From a bacterium (lineage in GTDB: Bacteria; Myxococcota_A; Bradymonadia; UBA7976; UBA1532), in NCBI GenBank assembly GCA_030427205.1, contig JAUHXC010000001.1, positions 186,001-250,000 of the forward strand: DNA of 64,000 nucleotides. Direction: 5' to 3'. Position numbers and translations under genes: made by a program. The notes below the pieces were generated by a model, which saw nothing but the letters and a program-made list of their open reading frames with translations, had not been told where the DNA came from and ran no database searches. This document shows positions 20,087 to 33,038 of this stretch, one piece after another (position 1 is the stretch's first letter; each line of letters begins with the position of its first letter).

Positions 20087-21427
20087 TCAGTCGAGGTAGA
20101 GCGCCCAGCCGGCGGCCCAGTCGTCCTCGCCGACCGCGCCGATGAAGGGCACGTCGGTGAAGAACGGGTCGTTGGGGGTCGCGCCGAGGGTCAAGAGGTC
20201 GCTGCCGGCGGGCAGCCGGTAGTTGTCGAGGGTCAGGTCGTCGCGCACCTCGTTGCCGCGCACGTCGGGCTCGATGCTGAAGAACTGCTCGACCGAGCAG
20301 GGCACGTCGAGCGGCATGTCGGCGTCGTCGACCGGCTCGAGGAAGTCCGCCCCGCAGCCGCCGATGACCACGCCCTCGACGGTGAAGTCGCCGGTGAGGG
20401 TGGTCTCGTCGGTGCAGGCCTGGGCGAAGGTCGCCGTCTGGTCGATGGCGAAGCAGGCGTCGCCGAAGCCGGTGACGATGGTGTTGTTGAGCGAGACCCG
20501 GGTGCCCTCGCGCAGCAGGACGCCGATGTCGCTGTCGGCGTGGCCGATGAAGGTCAGGTTCGACAGGGTCGGGTTCGAGCGCGGCTCGAGGTCGTTATTG
20601 TCGCCGTTGTTATCGGCCTCGATGCCCTGGTCGCCCTGGTCGCCGAGCTGCTTGGCGATGAGGAACTGGATCTTGCCGTTCCAGCCGTCGGTCCAGTCGA
20701 GGCTGTCGTCCTGGATGCCCGTGAGCACCACGTACTTCGCGCTGACCGAGCCGCCGAAGAACTCGATGCCGTCGTCGGCGTTGGCGTGCACCTGGATGTA
20801 CTCGACGGTGGTGCCCGAGCCGACGCCCTGGAAGGCGATGCCGTTGAACTCGGAGTCGGCGGTCAGCTTGGTGCCGGCGTACTCGACCCGCACGTAGCGC
20901 AGGGTGCCCGAGCTGTCGCCGGCGTCGTCGCCGCCGTAGATGCCGGTGTCGCCCTCGCCGGTGGCGGTGCACGGCGCCGTATCGCAGCCGTTGATCGGGG
21001 CGTTGCCGTTGATGACGAGGCCGCCCCAGTTGCCGGCGCGGGCCATGTCGCCCTGGTCGGAGGTCATCACGATCATCGCGTCGGCGCTGCCGTCGGCCAT
21101 GATCTGCGCGTTGCGCTGGATGACGAGCGCGCCGGGCAGGGTCTCCGAGGCGCGGCCGAGGATGGTGGTGCCCGGCTCGATGGTCAGGGTGTTGTTCGTC
21201 GTCCCATCGCCGATGAAGACCCGCCCGTCGAGGAACCAGGTCTTGTCGGCGGTGAAGGTGAGGTCGTCGGTGTACTCGCCGCCGGCCACCCGGCAGACGT
21301 CGCCGTCGCAGGTGATGCCGGTCTCCTCGGCGGGCGGCTCGTCGGTGGCCTCGCCCTCGCAGCCGAAGAGCGGCGCGGTGAGCAGGGCGGCGTAGCCGAA
21401 GCGGCGGAACAGAGCGCTCATCGACAT
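20087..21427 (-). CDS. Putative surface lipoprotein with beta-helix repeats, head of the TonB2-type cluster
   Basis: 446 residues. ATG 21427 has GGAG 5 bases upstream. Lipobox FGC follows FRRFGYAALLTAPL. The body has parallel beta-helix-like turns (LTIEPGTTILGRA, GALVIQRNAQIMADG, NWGGLVINGNAPINGC, GIYGGDDAGDSSGTLRYVRVEYAG). This is a family of exported lipoproteins often encoded beside TonB-dependent receptors in Bacteroidota and Proteobacteria, sometimes mislabelled as transporters. It probably binds the nutrient or surface polymer taken up by the receptor encoded at the other end of the cluster. That role is inferred from context. Confidence 0.8.
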   Translation of the reverse strand: MSMSALFRRFGYAALLTAPLFGCEGEATDEPPAEETGITCDGDVCRVAGGEYTDDLTFTADKTWFLDGRVFIGDGTTNNTLTIEPGTTILGRASETLPGALVIQRNAQIMADGSADAMIVMTSDQGDMARAGNWGGLVINGNAPINGCDTAPCTATGEGDTGIYGGDDAGDSSGTLRYVRVEYAGTKLTADSEFNGIAFQGVGSGTTVEYIQVHANADDGIEFFGGSVSAKYVVLTGIQDDSLDWTDGWNGKIQFLIAKQLGDQGDQGIEADNNGDNNDLEPRSNPTLSNLTFIGHADSDIGVLLREGTRVSLNNTIVTGFGDACFAIDQTATFAQACTDETTLTGDFTVEGVVIGGCGADFLEPVDDADMPLDVPCSVEQFFSIEPDVRGNEVRDDLTLDNYRLPAGSDLLTLGATPNDPFFTDVPFIGAVGEDDWAAGWALYLD

Positions 21428-21731
21428 GGGATCTCCAATGCAGGGGGCCCGTGCAGGGCCGTGTCGATTCGGCGCATTGATCGGATCGACGTGTGACAAC
21501 CCCATGGCGCGGCCGGAGATTGGCGGTGAGATGGCTGCGTCGCTCGCTCATCGAGCGGGTGACGGGCCGGTGTCGACGGCGGCGTCTGGGCAGCGATGGC
21601 GCCCGCCGCGTAGAGTGAGTGGCGCTTGTCCCGGGTCTTGGTCCTTTTTGCGGGGGTCGGCTCGGCAAGCCCTCGGCGCGCCGCTCGCCTCGGAAGATGC
21701 GGCACCGATCGCGGTGTGCTACCACTTCGAC
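21428..21731. other. Divergent intergenic region
   Basis: This 304-bp gap separates the leftward TonB2-type cluster from the rightward ATPase cassette, so it should carry both promoters. No convincing -35/-10 pair was found. A small dyad (CGCTCG-ctcat-CGAGCG) is present near 21540-21557. Base composition is slightly less G+C-rich towards 21640 (cttggtcctttttg), the presumed boundary with the cassette. Confidence 0.4.
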
Positions 21732-22994
21732 ATGAACGCTCAGCAGGCCGCGCCCACGCCCTCGCGCACGTACTCCGAATTCGTCGCGGCGTCCTACAAG
21801 CCGTTCGTCGATCAGGAGACGCTGCCCGTAGCCCCGCTGACGGTTGTCTTCGGGGCCAACGGCGCCGGCAAGAGCGCGCTGTGTCGGCTCCCGGTCGCCG
21901 TGGCAGCCGCGCTGCGAGCGGACGCCAAGGCGCCGGCCGGGCTCCCCCTGCGCGTCGACCACCTCTCCTTCGGCTCTTCATTCGCCAGCATGCGCCACGG
22001 AGACGACTCTCCGTCCTTCACGGTCGCACTGCGGCTCGGGGACGCGGAGGCCTCGACCTCGCTCTCCGTCACGATCGGGCCGACCGAAGGGGTGCGGGCC
22101 AGTCACCCCCGCCAGCGCATTGAGCGGTGGTTGCTGAGCCCAGCGGGAGACGCCGACACACTGATCGAGTGGAGCGCATCCGCGGGCGCGTACTCCTTGA
22201 ATGGCGACGTGGCCGACGTACGGTTCACTGGCCTGCTGCCGCGCATCTCCGACGAGGTGCTGCCCGCCGCGCGCGCGCTGCGTGATCTGCCGCCCATTCT
22301 GCATTTCTTCCCGTCTCGCAACGGATGCACCCGGGAGTTCGGGGAGCATCGGGTCGACGCGGCGCTCGAGGTCGGGGTCGACGGCGACCAGACGGTGGAC
22401 GTCCTCAGCACGCTGTACGCCGAAGGCGCGCGGGCCACCCTCTCGAAGATCGACGAGGCCCTGAGAGACATCCTGGGCATCGAGCTCCGCTTCGAGGAGT
22501 TGGCGGCCGGCTCGATCGTCCGCTACGCCGTCTTCGGTCGGAGGGTCGACCGGTCGACGTGGGTGCCGCTGGACCAGCTCGGCACGGGGCTGGCCCACGC
22601 GCTGCCGGTCGTCGTGCAACACGCTCTGGCCGCGCATCCCCCGGCGAACACCCAGCCGCCGGGGCTCATCATCACCGAAGAACCGGAGGCCCACCTGCAC
22701 CCGCGGGCTCAGGCCGCGCTGGTGGAGGTGCTGCTCGAGGTGGCGAAGTCCGGCAACAGCCAATGCCTGATCGAGACCCACTCCGAGACGGTCGTCTTGC
22801 GGATTCGGCGCCGCATCGCCGAGGGCCTCGACCCGAAGCTGGTCCGGTTCGTCTGGGTCGACGACGAGACGCAGACGACCCGCGCGTCGATCCTCACGCC
22901 GGATGACTCGGGCCGGATCGAAGGCTGGCCCGAGAACTGGTTCGGCACCGCGGCCGACGAGGTGCGGGCCATCCACCGGGCGCTCCGGGGCTGA
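21732..22994 (+). CDS. AAA/ABC-type ATPase with DUF3696 C-terminus
   Basis: 420 residues, start ATG 21732. Walker A is GANGAGKS (41-48). A signature-like stretch is DQLGTGLAHALPV (281-293). Walker B with its downstream acidic and His residues is LIITEEPEAHLHP (312-324). The CLIETHSETVVLRIRRRIAEG segment (about 345-365) and the closing GRIEGWPENWFG match the DUF3696 tail of OLD-like ATPases. These proteins are SMC-like ATPases usually found in defence or conflict operons, where they gate an effector. The stop overlaps the next start (ATGA), so ATPase and TOPRIM-like protein are translationally coupled. Third-position G/C bias is visibly weaker than in neighbouring housekeeping genes, suggesting transfer. 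Confidence 0.88.
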   Translation: MNAQQAAPTPSRTYSEFVAASYKPFVDQETLPVAPLTVVFGANGAGKSALCRLPVAVAAALRADAKAPAGLPLRVDHLSFGSSFASMRHGDDSPSFTVALRLGDAEASTSLSVTIGPTEGVRASHPRQRIERWLLSPAGDADTLIEWSASAGAYSLNGDVADVRFTGLLPRISDEVLPAARALRDLPPILHFFPSRNGCTREFGEHRVDAALEVGVDGDQTVDVLSTLYAEGARATLSKIDEALRDILGIELRFEELAAGSIVRYAVFGRRVDRSTWVPLDQLGTGLAHALPVVVQHALAAHPPANTQPPGLIITEEPEAHLHPRAQAALVEVLLEVAKSGNSQCLIETHSETVVLRIRRRIAEGLDPKLVRFVWVDDETQTTRASILTPDDSGRIEGWPENWFGTAADEVRAIHRALRG

Positions 22995-23953
22995 TGAAGG
23001 TCGCCTTCTCGCCAGCAGTGCTCGAAGACCGCCGCGCCTTTCGACACCTGTCAGCGTTGCTGTGGATGTTCGTCGACGGGCGACACGACTGGGTCGTCGA
23101 AGACGACGAGGCGATCGGCGACAGCGCGTGGCTCCGCGACGCGAGCGCGGGGGTGAGGGACGCTGCCCACGAGTTGGCCGCGATAGCGCTGCGGAAGACC
23201 CGGACGCCTCAGATCGTCGTCGATGTCATGACGCGGCGGGTCGAACTCGACGCGACTGACGGCGTATGGCGCATCCGGCCGGATGTCGCCGCCGAACACC
23301 TCGGGCGGCCGCTGCTCCTCATCGTCGAGAACGGCCACTGCGATGGGGCTTTCACCCGCCTGCTCGTCACGCGCGTCGGAGAGAAGCGGTTGCGGCGGCT
23401 CCTGGGTGACGAGACTTTCAACGAGGTCAGGGGAGGGTGGTCGGCGTCGGTGCTCGGCGATGGTCGCTGGTTCGATGTGCGCCACGGCGGCGGCTCTACG
23501 ACGGCGACGCAGCTCCGGCTCGCCGTCGAGCAAGCGCGGGGCCTGCCGCCCCGAATCGCGTGCTTCGTCGACAGCGATCGGGCGGCGCCCGGAGGGGCGA
23601 TAGGCGACACAGCAAAGGCCGTCGAGGTGGCTGCCGCGGAGCTCAATGCCGATCTGCCGACCCATTGGTCGATCCAACCGCTCACCCTCTCCAAGAGGGA
23701 GGTGGAGAACTACTTGCCCGGCGACGCGCTGCGAGCGCAGTTCGGCGGTGGGCGGTACGCCGCGTGGGCTCGATTGGATGACGACGAGCGGGACCACCTC
23801 AATCTCAAGCAGCACTTCGCCAAGCACGCCTGGCGGGTGATGATCGAGCCCGCCTGCCAGAAGCACCTGCACGCGCGCAACCTGCGCGAGCGAGCGGGCA
23901 ACGGCGGTCGAGAGCTCGACACCTTGATCGAGCGCATCGTGTCTCGCCTGTAG
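22994..23953 (+). CDS. TOPRIM-like putative nuclease, partner of the DUF3696 ATPase
   Basis: 319 residues, not a family I can name with certainty. The middle of the protein has a TOPRIM-like order of acidic motifs: LLLIVENGHCDGAF (Glu112, Asp117), then FVDSDRAAPGG (Asp193, Asp195), then SKREVENYLP (Glu236, Glu238). The KRExENYL signature is shared with OLD-like and DUF4435-type TOPRIM nucleases, such as the effector of PARIS. An N-terminal helical region (1-100) has no recognisable domain. It overlaps the ATPase gene by four bases... specifically the ATPase TGA shares bases with this ATG. A role as the effector cut loose or activated by the ATPase is inference. Confidence 0.7.
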   Translation: MKVAFSPAVLEDRRAFRHLSALLWMFVDGRHDWVVEDDEAIGDSAWLRDASAGVRDAAHELAAIALRKTRTPQIVVDVMTRRVELDATDGVWRIRPDVAAEHLGRPLLLIVENGHCDGAFTRLLVTRVGEKRLRRLLGDETFNEVRGGWSASVLGDGRWFDVRHGGGSTTATQLRLAVEQARGLPPRIACFVDSDRAAPGGAIGDTAKAVEVAAAELNADLPTHWSIQPLTLSKREVENYLPGDALRAQFGGGRYAAWARLDDDERDHLNLKQHFAKHAWRVMIEPACQKHLHARNLRERAGNGGRELDTLIERIVSRL

Positions 23954-23962
23954 GGAGCGATC

Positions 23963-25612
23963 ATGGCCCGTGTCGAACCTCGCACTTTCGCCCTCGACCA
24001 GCTCATCGAACAGGTGCGCGACGGCTACCTGCGCGTCCCGAAGTTCCAGCGGCAGTTCGTCTGGCGCTACAAGCAGGTGCGCGAGCTCTTCGAGAGCATC
24101 GCTCAGAGCTACCCGATCGGTACGCTCCTCATCTGGAGCACATCCGACCGATATCGGAGCTTCGACACCCTCGGGTCGATCCCCCTGGCCGCCGACCATC
24201 CACCCGAACCCACAGCGGTGGGCTACCTGCTCGACGGGCACCAGCGGGTCTCGACCATCGTAGGCTGCTTGTCGCTGACCGACGGCGAAGCCGAAGCTCT
24301 GAGCGGGCAGATGCTGGCGTTCCGGCTCTACTACGACCTGGACGAAGAAGAGTTCGTGCACGACCGCGCGCCGAAAGAGCAGCATCTGCCCGTGCGCTAC
24401 CTGCTCGGCAAGAGCGACACCATGACCGCGTGGTTCGACGCGCGGCGCGACGATACCGAGCCCGGGTCACCCCAACGGGCCCGCTGGGATCGCAACCGCC
24501 GCCGGGCGTTCGCGCTGCAGACCACGTTCTCCCAGTACCGGCTGCCATACCTGGAGGTCACCAAGGCGGATCTGGCCGAAGCGGTTCGGATCTTCGTGCT
24601 CCTCAATACAGCGGGCAGCGGCGCGAAGAAGCACGAGGTCTTCGCCGCGTTGAGTTGGCAGCCGGACAGCTTCGACTTCGGACAGGCGGCCCGAGACCTG
24701 TTGGAGCAGTACGCCGACTTCGGCAACTTCGGGCCCACGCCCATCCTGTCGGCGTTGCTGTCGAGCCTGGGCGAGAGCGCCTACGAGGACGACTGGCAGA
24801 GCGTTCAGGAGCGCCACCGAGATCGGCTCGAGGGTGCGTTCGCCGACGTCGCGTCCGCGTTCGGTGAGGCTGTCGAGTTCGTGCGCGAACGCCTGGGCGT
24901 CGAGTCGGGCAAGGTCCTGCCCTATGCGCTGTATCTGGTTCTGCTGACAGAGTTCTTTCGGCTGTGCCCCAAGCCCTCGGAGGCTCAGGCCGATCACCTG
25001 GAGCGCTGGCTCTGGGCGAGTAGCTTCTCGTTGGCCTACAGCGCAGCGACGAACGTCACGGTCGACGACGCCCTCGAGCGCATGCGCGCGGTCGCCCGAG
25101 GCGAACTGGTGGACCTGCTCGACGAGCCGGTCGAGTACACGCCGACGCCCGCGACCTATCACCCCAAGTCGGCGCGGGTGCGGACGACATTCCTGTTCCT
25201 CAAGCAGCACCGGCCGAGAGATCTCGAGACCGGTGAACCGCTCGAGAACCTGCTCGCCGATGGCATGGCCGATGGCAAGTCGATCGCCGGCCCGACCCGG
25301 TCCAACTGGCCTATCGCCGGGCGGATCCTCTACCCTCGGCGGCGGCGAAAAGAGGTTTGGTGGCGGCTGACCCGCTTGTTCCGCCACCCGCAGCGAGACG
25401 AGATTCTCGCGAGCCACCTCATCCCCCTCGAGGCCTTTTTCAAGCTGAACGAAGGCGACGAAGACGCTTTCTTGCGGCTGCGCGAGGCCGAGCTCGTGCG
25501 CGCAGAGCGTGCGTTCGCGAACCGCTATGTCAGCGTGCCGACGGATGGCCCACAGGTGGATCCGGAGCCTCTGATCGACGTCGAAGATGAAGAGGCGTCG
25601 GACCTGCTTTGA
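23963..25612 (+). CDS. DUF262 (GmrSD N-terminal / ParB-like) domain protein
   Basis: 549 residues. ATG 23963 has GGGAG at 5-base spacing and lies 9 bases after the previous gene. The N-terminus carries the DUF262 hallmarks: VPKFQRQFVW (25-34), PIGTLLIW (51-58) and LLDGHQRVSTI (89-99, usually DGQQR). DUF262 proteins are related to the GmrS half of the type IV modification-dependent enzyme GmrSD and to ParB-like NTPases. No C-terminal HNH (DUF1524) motif is evident; the C-terminal half is helical with an RTTFLFLKQHRPRDLETGEPL segment. It is the third gene of the ATPase/TOPRIM-like cassette. It may sense or act on nucleic acid; this is inference. Confidence 0.85.
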   Translation: MARVEPRTFALDQLIEQVRDGYLRVPKFQRQFVWRYKQVRELFESIAQSYPIGTLLIWSTSDRYRSFDTLGSIPLAADHPPEPTAVGYLLDGHQRVSTIVGCLSLTDGEAEALSGQMLAFRLYYDLDEEEFVHDRAPKEQHLPVRYLLGKSDTMTAWFDARRDDTEPGSPQRARWDRNRRRAFALQTTFSQYRLPYLEVTKADLAEAVRIFVLLNTAGSGAKKHEVFAALSWQPDSFDFGQAARDLLEQYADFGNFGPTPILSALLSSLGESAYEDDWQSVQERHRDRLEGAFADVASAFGEAVEFVRERLGVESGKVLPYALYLVLLTEFFRLCPKPSEAQADHLERWLWASSFSLAYSAATNVTVDDALERMRAVARGELVDLLDEPVEYTPTPATYHPKSARVRTTFLFLKQHRPRDLETGEPLENLLADGMADGKSIAGPTRSNWPIAGRILYPRRRRKEVWWRLTRLFRHPQRDEILASHLIPLEAFFKLNEGDEDAFLRLREAELVRAERAFANRYVSVPTDGPQVDPEPLIDVEDEEASDLL

Positions 25613-26718
25613 AGCGGTCCGCATCACTCACACACACGCAGAAGCGCACGTCCTCGCGCTGCGAGAGCGGGCGACGGCCCGTCGCTCTCGCTGTATCGAC
25701 AGCGCAGCTGACCAGGGGTCGCGCGGACCGATACCGGTCGTCGCCGAGACCGCGGCTGATCGACCTGCTGCCGGCGCTGCTGCCGGCCCTGCTGCTGGCC
25801 TGCGGCGGCGTCGACGATACCCGCCTGCCCGAAGACCACGACCTGTCCCCCGGGCGCGACGTGGGCGCGATCGCCCTCGACGCCGGCCCGGTGGATGAGG
25901 GTCAGGACGACGGCGGGCTGCCCGTGCTCGACGCCGAGGCCAGGGACGGCGCGCCGGACAGCGCATCGGACGGCGCGCCGGACAGCGCGCCGTTCACGGA
26001 CGCCGCGCCCGACGGCGGCGCGCCGCTCGAGTGCCCCGACGGCATGGCGCGGGTGCCCGCTGGCGACTTCCCCTTCGGCCCCGCCGGCGAGCCGCGCTTC
26101 CTGCCCGACTTCTGCATCGACGTCGCCGAGGTCTCGGCGGGTGAGTTCCTCGACTGCGTCGCCGACGAGGCGTGCGACGGCTACGAAGAGTGGGCGCTGT
26201 GCCTCGACATGGACCCCCGCCGCCCGCACCAGTGTCGCCCCGACATGCTCGACCACCCGGCCAATTGGATCGACTGGTACCGCGCCGAGCAATACTGCCG
26301 CTGGGCCGGCAAGCGGCTGCCCGACGAGGGCATGTGGGAGAAGGCGGCGACGGGCGTCGACGGGCGGATGTACCCGTGGGGCGACGGCATCGACTGCCGC
26401 GACGCGCACGTCGAGCGCGGCGATCCGTTCGATACCTGCCTCGGCGTCGACGGCCTGCCCGACGGGCCGGTGCCGGTAGACGCCTACGGCGACAACCCCG
26501 GCCCCTACGGCGCGTTGAACATGGTGGGCAACGTGCGCGAGTGGCTCGACCTGCGCGTCGACCGCGAGGTGCTGCCCGACGAGGACGAGACCGCCGTCGC
26601 CAAGGGCGGCGACTGGCGCTCGAGCTTCGATCAGGTCATGAACCCCGACCGCGACGGCACGCTCTCGGTCTCACGGGCCGCCCGCAGCACGGGCTTCCGC
26701 TGCGCGCTCGATCTCTGA
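25609..26718 (+). CDS. Lipoprotein with formylglycine-generating-enzyme (SUMF1) fold
   Basis: Up to 369 residues. The start is uncertain: TTG 25609 overlaps the DUF262 stop, and there is no ATG or GTG closer to the lipoprotein signal LIDLLPALLPALLLAC. The lipidated Cys is followed by an Asp/Gly/Ala linker with a duplicated DGAPDSA unit, then an FGE-sulfatase-like domain (about 140-369): MARVPAGDFPFG, FCIDVAEVSAGEFLDC, YCRWAGKRLPDEGMWEKAA, GPYGALNMVGNVREWL, AVAKGGDWRSS, and a closing GFRCAL. The active-site Cys pair of true FGE is not visible in the last 50 residues, so it is probably a binding or structural relative and not an enzyme. It converges on the next gene with a 23-bp gap. Confidence 0.8.
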   Translation: MKRSASLTHTQKRTSSRCESGRRPVALAVSTAQLTRGRADRYRSSPRPRLIDLLPALLPALLLACGGVDDTRLPEDHDLSPGRDVGAIALDAGPVDEGQDDGGLPVLDAEARDGAPDSASDGAPDSAPFTDAAPDGGAPLECPDGMARVPAGDFPFGPAGEPRFLPDFCIDVAEVSAGEFLDCVADEACDGYEEWALCLDMDPRRPHQCRPDMLDHPANWIDWYRAEQYCRWAGKRLPDEGMWEKAATGVDGRMYPWGDGIDCRDAHVERGDPFDTCLGVDGLPDGPVPVDAYGDNPGPYGALNMVGNVREWLDLRVDREVLPDEDETAVAKGGDWRSSFDQVMNPDRDGTLSVSRAARSTGFRCALDL

Positions 26719-26741
26719 GCGGCGGGCCCTGAGCGGCGCGC

Positions 26742-32771
<6,030 letters not shown>

Positions 32772-32811
32772 CGGAAAGGCCGCCACATCACTGGATCGTA
32801 CGGATCTCCAG

Positions 32812-32839
32812 AGCCTATTTCGGACCTCCGGCTTTGCAA
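32812..32839 (-). promoter_or_regulatory. Candidate promoter of the MopE-OmpA gene
   Basis: On the minus strand TTGCAA (32834-32839) is separated by 16 bases from TAGGCT (32812-32817), about 40 bases upstream of ATG 32771. The segment 32790-32990 is the most A+T-rich of its neighbourhood. The match to sigma-70 boxes is moderate. Confidence 0.3.
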
Positions 32840-32993
32840 GCGGTGACAATGCGCGGCGCCGCCCACGCAGCACGCGAAGAGGTAAGCGCATGAATATATT
32901 CACCTTATTCGACAGACGCGCCTTTCGGGCACCGTCGAATGGCGGGTCTCGTCACATAACTCAAACGGCGAGGCAACGGGTAAACGGTCCACG

Positions 32994-33011
32994 GATACGG
33001 ATCACCCGACC
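32994..33011. repeat. 18-bp intergenic repeat, copy 1
   Basis: gatacggatcacccgacc is found here, between the kinase gene and the MopE-OmpA gene, and identically at 39030-39047. A third partial copy (acggatcacccg) lies at 39103-39114. All copies are intergenic. Confidence 0.75.
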
Positions 33012-33038
33012 AGGTCCGCCGGGCGTCGATCGCCGCCC

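Noticed and set aside
25587-25898. Alternative short frame starting at ATG 25587 across the start of the FGE-like lipoprotein
   Set aside because: It lies in a different frame from the lipobox and FGE motifs and turns into Arg/Ala-rich nonsense.
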